Of a stretch of DNA of 11,705 nt, positions 1 through 6,698 are shown piece after piece. Origin of the DNA: an uncultured Megamonas sp. (lineage in GTDB: Bacteria; Bacillota; Negativicutes; Selenomonadales; Selenomonadaceae). The notes under the pieces were generated by a model that did no database searches, was not told the DNA's origin, and was given only the letters and a program-made list of their open reading frames with translations. A program made the translations under genes and the position numbers. Every line of letters begins with the position of its first letter. Position 1 is the stretch's first letter. The DNA is taken from positions 1 to 11,705 of the forward strand of contig USIX01000064.1 in NCBI GenBank assembly GCA_900554895.1, written 5' to 3'.

Positions 1-1
1 T

Positions 2-391
2 AAAAAACACTGTCAGGAAGTAGGCGGAGGATTTATCATAGCTGGACAGAACTACGGACAGGGCTCCAGCCGTGAACATGCGGCGCTGGCTCCGATGTAT
101 CTTGGCATTAAAGCTGTTATTGCCAAGAGTTTTGCCCGCATTCACCTGGCAAATCTGGTAAATTTCGGTATTGTTCCGTTTACTTTCGTCAATGAGGCAG
201 ATTATGACAGTATTGATGAGAGCGATGTGCTGAAAATCACCGATTTGCATGAATTACAGCCGGGCAGGAATATGACGGTGGTAAATACTACGAAGAAGAC
301 AACATTTGAAGTGGCGCATACATTATCTGAACTTGATATCGAAATACTAATGGCAGGCGGTCGCTTAAATTATATAAAAATGGGCAGATAA
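2..391 (+). CDS. Aconitate hydratase, C-terminal fragment (5' end outside window)
   Basis: The reading frame is open from base 2 to the TAA at 389-391, giving the last 129 residues. It is the swivel domain of the aconitase/isopropylmalate dehydratase superfamily. The hallmark GQNYGQGSSREHAALAP lies near the fragment start; in aconitases its Ser and Arg residues contact the substrate carboxylates. It is followed by the typical AVIAKSFARIHLANLVNFGI segment. The family interconverts citrate and isocitrate using a 4Fe-4S cluster bound by the N-terminal domains, which are not in this window. The swivel domain ends the polypeptide with no separate small subunit, which suggests the single-chain putative/Aquifex-type aconitase rather than a LeuD-like small subunit. 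That subtype is inferred, because a stand-alone small subunit cannot be excluded without the 5' part. An internal ATG at 95 is not the start, since the motif lies upstream of it. Confidence 0.85.
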   Translation, partial: KKHCQEVGGGFIIAGQNYGQGSSREHAALAPMYLGIKAVIAKSFARIHLANLVNFGIVPFTFVNEADYDSIDESDVLKITDLHELQPGRNMTVVNTTKKTTFEVAHTLSELDIEILMAGGRLNYIKMGR

Positions 392-394
392 AAT

Positions 395-430
395 AAAAAA
401 CAGCAGGATTTTGAATTCCTGCTGTTTTTT
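395..430. terminator. Bidirectional rho-independent terminator between aconitase and glgP
   Basis: The perfect inverted repeat CAGCAGGA (401-408) / TCCTGCTG (417-424) is flanked by A6 on the left and T6 on the right, so the stem extends to 14 pairs with an 8-nt loop. It starts four bases after the aconitase stop and lies about 50 bases past the end of the convergent glgP gene. It can therefore end both transcripts. Confidence 0.85.
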
Positions 431-480
431 CATTTTTAGAGGGTTCATAAAGAATTTATAGAGAGTTTAGAGAGAGCTGA

Positions 481-2745
481 TTAATTTAATTTCCAAATAT
501 CGCGGTTGTATTCGGCGATTGTACGGTCGCTGGAGAAATAACCGGCTTTGGCAATGTTTGTGAGAGATTTTTTCGCCCAGCTGAGGCGGTTTGCATAATC
601 GGCAAAAGCGCGATTTTTTGTCTCGATATATGATTTTAAATCGAGAAGTGTCATAAACCAGTCTTTAGTGCAAAGTTCATGGTGCAGACGCTGAAGATTT
701 TCGCTTTGACCGATGGAAATCATTTCAGGTGAAACGATAAAATCTACAGCTTCTTTTATATCATTATCGTTAGTGTAGTAACTGTGTGCATTATAATCAT
801 GTTTAGCGTAATGACTGATTACAGCGGCGCTTTCTTCGCCGAAAATATAGATATTGTCGTCGCCTACAAGTTGATGAATTTCCACATTAGCACCGTCTTC
901 TGTACCGATTGTTACAGCACCGTTAAGCATCATTTTCATATTGCCGGTGCCGCTGGCTTCCTTACTGGCAAGAGATATTTGTTCAGAAATATCGCAGGCC
1001 GGAATTAATTTTTCCGCTTTGGTGACATTGTAGTTTTCCACCATGACTATACGGATATATTTGGAAGCTACAGGGTCGTTCAGGACAATATCCTGAAGAC
1101 ACAGTATGGCATGAATGATATCTTTGGCGATTACATAAGCCGGAGCGGCTTTAGCGCCGAACAGAAAAGTAATCGGTGTCTGCGGTACATAACCTTGACG
1201 TATTTTCAGCAGAAGGTGAATGATGTAAAGTAAATTCATCTGCTGGCGTTTGTATTCGTGCAGTCGTTTGATTTGAATGTCGAAAATACTGTCAGGATTG
1301 ATATCTGCATTCATTGTTTTTTTCAGATAAGCCGCAAGTTCGTTTTTGCGGTTCATTTTTATCTGCAAGAGACGGTTTAGGACATTTTCATCATTGATGA
1401 ACTGCATTAAATCTTCCAGTTTGGCGGCATCATGTTTGAAATCATCGCCGATTAAAGAAGTAATGTACTGACTCAATTCATGATTGCAGTGCATGAGCCA
1501 GCGGCGGAATGTTATACCGTTTGTCTTGTTATTGAATTTTTCCGGATATAGTTCATAGAAAGCATGCAGTTCCGTATTTTTCAGAATATCGGTGTGCAGG
1601 GAGGCAACGCCGTTAATACTGTAGCCGAAATGAATATCCATGCTTGCCATATGCACGCGGTCTTCTTTATCGATAATCTGCACTTTTTCATTTTGGCTGC
1701 GGGTGAAAGCAACTGTATCAAGTATTTCAATTATCGGAACGAGATGTGGTACGACCTGGCGCAGATAATCCATTGGCCATTTTTCCAGTGCTTCGGCAAG
1801 TATTGTGTGATTGGTGTAGGCACATGTATTTGTCACGATATGAACAGCGTCTTTTAAGTGAACACCGTCTTTCATCAAACGATAAATAAGTTCAGGAATG
1901 ATTAAGGACGGATGGGTATCATTGATTTGGATACATACGTTTTCATGCAGTTTATGAATATCATGGCCTTTGGTTTTTTCTTCCATGAGAATTAACTGAG
2001 CAGCATTGCTGACCATGAAATATTGCTGATAGATACGCAGCATCTGCCCTTCTTTTGTGCTGTCGTCTGGATACAGAAATAAAGTCAGGTTTTTCTTAAT
2101 GTCGGTCAGATTAAAAGAGATGCCGTCATCTGCTACAATGTTTTCGTCTACACTGTCAAGGTCGAATAAATGCAATTTGTTGAGACCTTGATTGTAACCG
2201 AGAACGTCGATATCGTAAAGATGGGAATGAAGCGTAAAATCTTTAAACTGTACATCGAAACCAATATTTGTATCGTTAAGCCAGCCGGGGTTTTGTATCC
2301 ATTCATTTTTTGTTTCTTTTTGCAGATGGTTTTCAAATTTCTGCTTGAATAAACCTAAATGGTAATTTAAGCCCACACCGTCGCCACAAAGATTGAGCGT
2401 GGCGATGGAGTCCAGAAAGCAGGCGGCAAGTCTGCCAAGACCGCCGTTGCCTAAAGACGGTTCAAGCTCTACTTCTTCAATGTCGCTTAATTTTTTGCCA
2501 TGCTGGCAAAGCAAATCATCAATTTCATCGTAAATACCGAGGTTGATTAAATTATTGGATAATAATTTACCGATAAGAAATTCTGCGGAAATGTAATATA
2601 ATTTACGTTTCGTTACAGTTACGGGACGGTCTTTACTCAGTGATTTAACAAGCATTAATAAAGCGATATATATTTCTTCATTAGTGCAAGTATCAATATC
2701 TTTCTGAAATTGTGTCTGCAATAGATTATTTAACTTAGTTAACAT
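481..2745 (-). CDS. glgP: Glycogen/alpha-glucan phosphorylase (GT35), short form
   Basis: This 754-residue enzyme phosphorolyses alpha-1,4-glucans to glucose 1-phosphate, using pyridoxal phosphate in the cytoplasm. Family landmarks occur in order: [17 protein letters not shown] (about 97-113), [10 protein letters not shown] (271-280), [11 protein letters not shown] (406-416), [17 protein letters not shown] (488-504) and EASGTGNMK (596-604). Lys604 of the last motif is the expected PLP-binding lysine. The chain is about 50 residues shorter than E. coli GlgP or MalP. The [15 protein letters not shown] segment replaces the usual GYGIRY-type motif, as I recall for a short clostridial-type clade. 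The ATG at 2745 has an AGAAGGA ribosome site 7 bases upstream. It lies 215 bases downstream of malQ on the same strand and has its own good promoter, so it is probably transcribed both alone and by read-through. I see no frameshift and all key motifs are intact. Confidence 0.95.
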   Translation of the reverse strand: MLTKLNNLLQTQFQKDIDTCTNEEIYIALLMLVKSLSKDRPVTVTKRKLYYISAEFLIGKLLSNNLINLGIYDEIDDLLCQHGKKLSDIEEVELEPSLGNGGLGRLAACFLDSIATLNLCGDGVGLNYHLGLFKQKFENHLQKETKNEWIQNPGWLNDTNIGFDVQFKDFTLHSHLYDIDVLGYNQGLNKLHLFDLDSVDENIVADDGISFNLTDIKKNLTLFLYPDDSTKEGQMLRIYQQYFMVSNAAQLILMEEKTKGHDIHKLHENVCIQINDTHPSLIIPELIYRLMKDGVHLKDAVHIVTNTCAYTNHTILAEALEKWPMDYLRQVVPHLVPIIEILDTVAFTRSQNEKVQIIDKEDRVHMASMDIHFGYSINGVASLHTDILKNTELHAFYELYPEKFNNKTNGITFRRWLMHCNHELSQYITSLIGDDFKHDAAKLEDLMQFINDENVLNRLLQIKMNRKNELAAYLKKTMNADINPDSIFDIQIKRLHEYKRQQMNLLYIIHLLLKIRQGYVPQTPITFLFGAKAAPAYVIAKDIIHAILCLQDIVLNDPVASKYIRIVMVENYNVTKAEKLIPACDISEQISLASKEASGTGNMKMMLNGAVTIGTEDGANVEIHQLVGDDNIYIFGEESAAVISHYAKHDYNAHSYYTNDNDIKEAVDFIVSPEMISIGQSENLQRLHHELCTKDWFMTLLDLKSYIETKNRAFADYANRLSWAKKSLTNIAKAGYFSSDRTIAEYNRDIWKLN

Positions 2746-2815
2746 AATGTCATCCTTCTTTTTAAATTTGTAAATAAGTTGTTTGTATAAAATGTATTTA
2801 TGTCTTGTTTAACTT

Positions 2816-2844
2816 AATATAAACGGTTTAATTAAAGTTGTCAA
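2816..2844 (-). promoter_or_regulatory. Predicted sigma-70/sigma-A promoter of glgP
   Basis: On the minus strand, TTGACA (2839-2844) and TATATT (2816-2821) are separated by exactly 17 bases, about 70 bases upstream of the glgP start codon. This is one of the best core promoter matches in the window. It indicates that glgP can be transcribed separately from the upstream malQ gene. Confidence 0.65.
2820..2830. promoter_or_regulatory. Candidate operator palindrome in the glgP promoter
   Basis: TAAAC-G-GTTTA is a perfect 11-base odd palindrome lying in the spacer and -10 region of the glgP promoter. LacI-family operators are commonly C/G-centred inverted repeats at such positions, and a LacI-family gene lies 2.7 kb away. 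Binding is inference only: the site does not resemble the TTGTGCAAA-type boxes at the divergent regulatory region, and an 11-base palindrome can arise by chance in AT-rich DNA. Confidence 0.3.
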
Positions 2845-2960
2845 TGAAAATATTTATGTTAAATGTTGTTAAAATATTGCTAGGATGTTGCAAAGAAATC
2901 CCGTAATGGTATTAATAACAGGCTTTGGAAAAAACGGGTCAAAGTGACTGATAACAGAAA

Positions 2961-4460
2961 TTATTTAGCGGTAAAATCGCTAATACGGCCGTAGGTAGCC
3001 GTAATATGGGAGATTTTTTCAATGAGAGCGTCATTTAGCTGGCCGGAAGTCATTTTCCAGCACCAGTTGCCGCCGAGTGTGGACGGTTTATTGATGCGGG
3101 TGCAGTTATCAAGTCCTAGCCAGTCTTGCAGCGGAATAATGCAGGTGTCGGCGACGCTCTGCATAGCAAGACTGATGGATTTGTCAAGCAGTTTTAAATC
3201 ATCCTGCGTATCGGTGCACAAGTAGCGGCGTAGCGCGTCTTTTTCCTCCGGCAGAATGGATTTGAACCAGCCGAGCATTGTTTCATTATCATGTGTCCCG
3301 GTGTAAACAATGCAGTTATGGTCATAGTTATGCGGCAGATAATTATTGGCACCGCTGGAGTCGCGGCTGTCAAAGGCAAATTCAAGTACTTTCATGCCGG
3401 GATAACCGGTGTCTTTAACGAGTTGGCGTACAGAATCTGTCAGATATCCTAAATCTTCGGCGATGATTTTCCTGTCGCCGAGAGCAGCTTTTATCTGATG
3501 AAATAATTTCATGCCAGGTCCTTTTTCCCAGTGACCACCTCTGGCTGTAGTGTTGCCGTACGGTATGGAATAATATTCGTCAAAGCCGCGGAAGTGGTCG
3601 ATGCGTACTACGTCATACAGTTCATAGCACCAGGCAATGCGGGAAATCCACCAGGAATAATTCTGCTGTTCGTGTATCGGCCAGTTATAGAGCGGATTGC
3701 CCCAAAGCTGTCCGTCAGCGGAAAAGCCGTCCGGTGGGCAACCGGCAACAGCTACCGGTTCAAGTTTTTCATTAAACTGGAACAAGTATGGATTGGCCCA
3801 AGTATCGGCACTGTCATATGCTACGTAAATCGGAATATCGCCGATAATGTCGATACCCTGCGAGTTGGCATAGGCTTTAAGGCGCTTCCACTGCTTAAGG
3901 AAAATGAACTGCAGGAATTTATAGAACATGATGTTTTCCTGTAGTTTATTAGTATAATATTCAATGGCGTTTTGCCATCTCAGGCGGATATCCTCCGGCC
4001 ATTTTTGCCAGGCAGTGCCGGAAAAGAAATATTTCAGTGCCATGAACAGAGCATAATCATTGAGCCAGTAAGACTGTTCATGCACAAATTGCTGAAATTC
4101 GCTGTCGGATTCAATATTGCTGCGCTGAAAAGCTTTTTTTAGCAGAGTAAATCTCGTATTATATAAATTTGCATAGTCAATCGTTGTGTTTTTTTCTTTT
4201 GGCGGCAGTTCATCGGCTGAAAGCCAGTTATTTTCAGTCAGTTCATCAAGAGAGATAAAATACGGGTTGCCGGCAAACGTGGAAAACGACTGATACGGCG
4301 AATCGCCATAGCTCGTCGGCCCAAGCGGCAGGATTTGCCAGTAACGCTGATGTGCCTGTTTTAATTGGTCAATGAATTTGTATGCTTCACTGTCGAAGCA
4401 GCCGATGCCATAACCGCCCGGCAGGGAAAAAATAGGTAATAAAATTCCGCTCGTTCTCAT
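2961..4460 (-). CDS. malQ: 4-alpha-glucanotransferase (amylomaltase, GH77)
   Basis: This 499-residue enzyme transfers maltosyl and longer glucanosyl units between alpha-1,4-glucans, releasing glucose. It converts maltose and maltotriose into longer chains that phosphorylase can use. The N-terminus MRTSGILLPIFSLPGGYGIG and the LGPTSYGDSPYQSFSTFAGN motif are diagnostic for MalQ. The catalytic residues of the family are visible: nucleophile Asp288 in VRIDHFRGFDEYY, acid/base Glu335 in IIAEDLGYL, and Asp391 in YTGTHDNETMLGW. The length is normal for a bacterial amylomaltase. The ATG at 4460 has AGGAG 7 bases upstream, placed directly after the stop codon of the preceding phosphatase gene, with only 12 bases between the two genes. 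This points to one transcript and probable translational coupling. glgP follows downstream on the same strand and is the expected partner. Confidence 0.95.
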   Translation of the reverse strand: MRTSGILLPIFSLPGGYGIGCFDSEAYKFIDQLKQAHQRYWQILPLGPTSYGDSPYQSFSTFAGNPYFISLDELTENNWLSADELPPKEKNTTIDYANLYNTRFTLLKKAFQRSNIESDSEFQQFVHEQSYWLNDYALFMALKYFFSGTAWQKWPEDIRLRWQNAIEYYTNKLQENIMFYKFLQFIFLKQWKRLKAYANSQGIDIIGDIPIYVAYDSADTWANPYLFQFNEKLEPVAVAGCPPDGFSADGQLWGNPLYNWPIHEQQNYSWWISRIAWCYELYDVVRIDHFRGFDEYYSIPYGNTTARGGHWEKGPGMKLFHQIKAALGDRKIIAEDLGYLTDSVRQLVKDTGYPGMKVLEFAFDSRDSSGANNYLPHNYDHNCIVYTGTHDNETMLGWFKSILPEEKDALRRYLCTDTQDDLKLLDKSISLAMQSVADTCIIPLQDWLGLDNCTRINKPSTLGGNWCWKMTSGQLNDALIEKISHITATYGRISDFTAK

Positions 4461-4472
4461 TGTAGTGCTCCT

Positions 4473-5300
4473 TTAATTTATTTCACATTCGGCCAGTACG
4501 GCATAGTGGTCGGATATTACAGGACCATTGATGCCGTTGAATATGGATTTTTGTGATTTAACATTTATTTTTTTATTGCAGAAAATATAATCAATGCGAA
4601 TAGCCTCGCTTTCTTTGGCAAACCAGCCGGCAATAGCGGAGGAACTGGTGATGCCGCTGTCCTTTTCTTCAGCCAATGTATACAGGTCATGCCAATTATC
4701 ACCGGTGATAAGACTGTAGCCTTCACCCTGTATATCGCTGCGATTGTTGAAATCGCCCATTATGAAAATCGGGTCGTCTTTTAGCGGTTCGAGTGCCTGC
4801 ATTAAATTGTGCCAGTGATTAATGAAAGGCTCTTCATCATCTTTCCACCAGCCCATATGAACGCAGACAAACCAGCATTTGCCGTTTTCCGTCTGACAGC
4901 AGACAGCAAGAGCTTTACGCGTTTTGTAATTTGTCGGTGATTGAGTGAGTGATAAAGGAATTATTTTCGTGCCCAAAATAGGATAGCGGGAAAACAGGGC
5001 GATACCTTCATCATAAATATTGTAGCCGAGATGGCAACTTTCCCAAATCCAGTTGTAGGATATACCGTGTTTTTTCAGCAGTTCGTCAACGTATAAAGCG
5101 TGATTGTTCTGTTTCAGCATGGTATGACCGTAATAACCAGCAGGATTTTCAGCCAGTACCGGCAATTTATGCGACTGATTTACCTCCTGCATGGCAAAGA
5201 CGTCAACCTTTTCTTTGATGATATGTTCAACAAAGGAATATGTTTTGCTGGTGTAATTTTCTTCTAAAAGACTGTGTGTGTTCAATGTTAAAAGTTTCAT
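4473..5300 (-). CDS. mapP: EEP-family phosphatase, candidate maltose 6'-phosphate phosphatase (MapP)
   Basis: This 275-residue protein has the endonuclease/exonuclease/phosphatase fold. It begins MKLLTLNTHSLLEENY and carries the metal and catalytic set: Asn7, Glu39 (MQEVN), His148 (CVHMGWW), Asp183/Asn185 (GDFNNRSD), Asp237 (RIDYIF) and the C-terminal SDHYAV (Asp264, His265). EEP proteins encoded beside maltose genes in lactic acid bacteria and enterococci include MapP, which dephosphorylates PTS-derived maltose 6'-phosphate. The position as first gene of a malQ operon, divergent from a MalR-like repressor, supports that role here, but the substrate is inferred. The ATG at 5300 is chosen because GAGGTG lies 6 bases upstream and the protein then begins at the conserved first strand. 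A TTG at 5333 would add 11 residues without support. The family also includes nucleases and sphingomyelinase-like enzymes. Confidence 0.75.
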   Translation of the reverse strand: MKLLTLNTHSLLEENYTSKTYSFVEHIIKEKVDVFAMQEVNQSHKLPVLAENPAGYYGHTMLKQNNHALYVDELLKKHGISYNWIWESCHLGYNIYDEGIALFSRYPILGTKIIPLSLTQSPTNYKTRKALAVCCQTENGKCWFVCVHMGWWKDDEEPFINHWHNLMQALEPLKDDPIFIMGDFNNRSDIQGEGYSLITGDNWHDLYTLAEEKDSGITSSSAIAGWFAKESEAIRIDYIFCNKKINVKSQKSIFNGINGPVISDHYAVLAECEIN

Positions 5301-5386
5301 ATGCGTCACCTCATAAAAATAACTATATAACAATTTTAAACTAGATGAGATGAATTTATCAAAAATGAATGAAAAATTATATTTTT

Positions 5387-5415
5387 ATTATAATCGCTTG
5401 TGCAAATTATTGCAA
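5387..5415 (-). promoter_or_regulatory. Predicted promoter of the mapP-malQ operon
   Basis: On the minus strand, TTGCAA (5410-5415) and a perfect TATAAT (5387-5392) are separated by 17 bases. Transcription would start near 5380, leaving a leader of about 80 bases before the ATG at 5300. A TTGTGCAAA box lies within the spacer, so a protein bound there would block polymerase. The -35 element is only a moderate match, and another TATAAT-like hexamer lies slightly downstream. Confidence 0.5.
5398..5406. promoter_or_regulatory. Candidate repressor box 1 (TTGTGCAAA)
   Basis: TTGTGCAAA lies inside the -35/-10 spacer of the predicted mapP promoter and is followed directly by the palindrome ATTGCAAT (5409-5416). 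The 12-base string TTGTGCAAATTA recurs exactly at 5455-5466. Repetition and promoter overlap make it a plausible operator for the adjacent LacI-family repressor. No binding evidence is available. Confidence 0.4.
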
Positions 5416-5451
5416 TAGTTTTTCTGCAAAATTTTAGTAAAATATAAAATA

Positions 5452-5465
5452 AATTTGTGCAAATT
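5452..5465. promoter_or_regulatory. Candidate repressor box 2 (AATTTG-TG-CAAATT palindrome)
   Basis: AATTTG and CAAATT form a perfect 6+6 inverted repeat around a central TG, and this is the most symmetric site in the divergent region. It sits about 48 bases upstream of the -35 element of the repressor gene and about 37 bases upstream of the mapP -35 element. It could serve both promoters or form a loop with box 1, whose central TG is 57 bases away. Confidence 0.4.
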
Positions 5466-5476
5466 AATGAAAATAA

Positions 5477-5485
5477 TTGCGCGAA
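5477..5485. promoter_or_regulatory. Candidate repressor box 3 (TTGCGCGAA)
   Basis: TTGCGCGAA fits the shared pattern TTGYGCRAA and starts 22 bases, about two helical turns, after the TTGTGCAAA of box 2. Its GCGC core stands out against very AT-rich flanks. It is the weakest of the three matches. Confidence 0.3.
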
Positions 5486-5512
5486 AATTAAATGGATGAA
5501 GCCGGTTTTTTA

Positions 5513-5541
5513 TTGACATAGCAGGCAGTATTTCATAAAAT
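5513..5541 (+). promoter_or_regulatory. Predicted promoter of the LacI-family regulator gene
   Basis: TTGACA (5513-5518) and TAAAAT (5536-5541) are separated by 17 bases, a near-consensus core promoter. Initiation near 5548 would give a short leader. A perfect AAGGAGG ribosome site (5555-5561) stands 7 bases before the ATG at 5569. Confidence 0.65.
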
Positions 5542-5568
5542 TATTAGTATATTCAAGGAGGTTTATTC

Positions 5569-6570
5569 ATGGCTGTTACAATAAAAGATGTAGCTAAATT
5601 AGCGGGAGTTTCACCGTCTACTGTATCAAGAACGTGTAAAAATCATCCGTCTATCAGTCAGCAGACGAAAGATAGGGTAAAAAAGGCAATGGAAGAGCTG
5701 GGATATATGCAAAATAATTTGCATACAGTGGCAAATATTCGCAATATCGGGGTTGTTTTTCCGAAACTCAGAAATGATGCGTATGAAAATCCGTTTTATC
5801 TGGAAGCATTGCGAGGTATCGGCCAGTATTGCAATAGAAAGAAATATACCATGCTGGTGATAACGGGCGAAAATGATGCCGAGCTTATTGAAAGCATAAA
5901 ATCCTCGCAGGCAGACGGATTTATCTTTCTGTATTCGAATGTGGATGACATGATAATAAATTATATGTATGAAGAACAGCGGCTGTTTGTTTTAATCGGT
6001 AAGGCAACTAAAATGATTAACGATACGATTTATGTAGATAACGACAATGTGCAGGCAGCAAAAGAGGCAACGGAATATTTGATTTCTTTAGGGCATAAAA
6101 AAATAGCCTATGTCGGTACGGATAGCCACAGGGTTTTTTCCAGTGACAGGAAAGCGGGATATCTTTTGGCACTGAGTGAACATAATCTGCCATATAGAGA
6201 AGAATATTGTCTGGAATTGTCAGCAGAGTTTGAGCCGGAGTATAAAAATCTGAAAAAACTGCTGTCAAGCGATGAAAGACCGACAGCAATTCTCGTATGT
6301 GATGACGTGCTGGCTGTTTCTATTGAAAAGACGATTAGACAGTGCTGTTTATCAATACCACAGGATTTGTCCATAATCAGTTTTAACAATTCGATTTTTG
6401 CACGTATGATGAGGCTGACTTCTATTGATATAAATTCATATCAGCTCGGTATAGAAGCGGCATCGCAACTCAGTAAGCATATTGAAAATCCTGAACTGTT
6501 CGCGACGAAAATAATTGTACCGTATTTTATGGTGGAGAGAGAAAGCTGCGCCAAGAGAGTTGATTATTAA
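5569..6570 (+). CDS. malR: LacI-family transcriptional repressor, MalR-like
   Basis: This is a 333-residue regulator with a LacI helix-turn-helix at residues 1-46 (TIKDVAKLAGVSPSTVSR, then the usual third helix). A periplasmic-binding-protein-like effector domain spans about 58-325. From memory, the effector domain resembles streptococcal/lactobacillar MalR, in particular NPFYLEALRGIGQY and VDNDNVQAAKEATEYLI. The recognition helix carries Pro-Ser where LacI has Tyr-Gln, also as in MalR. With the divergent mapP-malQ operon this supports a maltose/maltodextrin-responsive repressor; the effector itself is inferred. The segment joining the two domains is odd. Between the conserved Tyr-46 and the Ile-Gly of the first core strand there are about three residues fewer than in LacI, and no canonical A-R-S-L hinge helix is seen. 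A terminator follows directly, so the gene is monocistronic. Confidence 0.85.
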   Translation: MAVTIKDVAKLAGVSPSTVSRTCKNHPSISQQTKDRVKKAMEELGYMQNNLHTVANIRNIGVVFPKLRNDAYENPFYLEALRGIGQYCNRKKYTMLVITGENDAELIESIKSSQADGFIFLYSNVDDMIINYMYEEQRLFVLIGKATKMINDTIYVDNDNVQAAKEATEYLISLGHKKIAYVGTDSHRVFSSDRKAGYLLALSEHNLPYREEYCLELSAEFEPEYKNLKKLLSSDERPTAILVCDDVLAVSIEKTIRQCCLSIPQDLSIISFNNSIFARMMRLTSIDINSYQLGIEAASQLSKHIENPELFATKIIVPYFMVERESCAKRVDY

Positions 6571-6584
6571 ATTTTTATTAAAAA

Positions 6585-6626
6585 AGGTTTTGTAGGGTTT
6601 TTGGCTAGACAAAACCTCTTTTTTTT
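6585..6626 (+). terminator. Rho-independent terminator of the LacI-family gene
   Basis: AGGTTTTGT (6585-6593) pairs perfectly with ACAAAACCT (6609-6617) across a 15-nt loop, followed one base later by T8 (6619-6626). It starts 14 bases after the stop codon and separates the regulator from the M23 peptidase gene. Confidence 0.85.
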
Positions 6627-6627
6627 G

Positions 6628-6636
6628 TGTTATAAT
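6628..6636 (+). promoter_or_regulatory. Extended -10 promoter of the M23 peptidase gene
   Basis: TGTTATAAT is a perfect extended -10 element (TG, one base, TATAAT) about 60 bases upstream of the gene. No good -35 hexamer stands at 16-18 bases; the region there is the terminator stem of the previous gene. Extended -10 promoters often do without one. Confidence 0.5.
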
Positions 6637-6698
6637 ATTAAATTGGTTAAAGAAAGTAATATTTTGAAGCGATTTTTATTATTAATGGGGGCGAAGAT

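Larger units (their letters stand above)
2746..2960 (-). other. malQ-glgP intergenic region
   Basis: This 215-base stretch carries the glgP promoter and leader and no gene. Just past the malQ stop, the minus strand shows only a 4-bp stem (GTCA/TGAC, 2938-2948) followed by CCG and T6 (2929-2934). That is too weak to call a terminator with confidence, so some read-through from malQ into glgP is likely. Further upstream of the promoter, two TTGC motifs start 11 bases apart (2877 and 2888). Confidence 0.5.

Noticed and set aside
2746..2960. CcpA-type cre site near glgP
   Set aside because: No stretch fits the TGWAANCGNTNWCA consensus. The TAAACGGTTTA palindrome lacks the flanking TG/CA and is odd-length.
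3531..3944. 137-codon plus-strand frame opposite malQ
   Set aside because: It lies entirely antisense to a well-supported malQ gene, shows no family features and has no ribosome site.
5301..5333. Upstream TTG start for the MapP-like phosphatase
   Set aside because: It adds 11 residues with no ribosome site, whereas ATG 5300 has GAGGTG at good spacing and begins at the conserved first strand.
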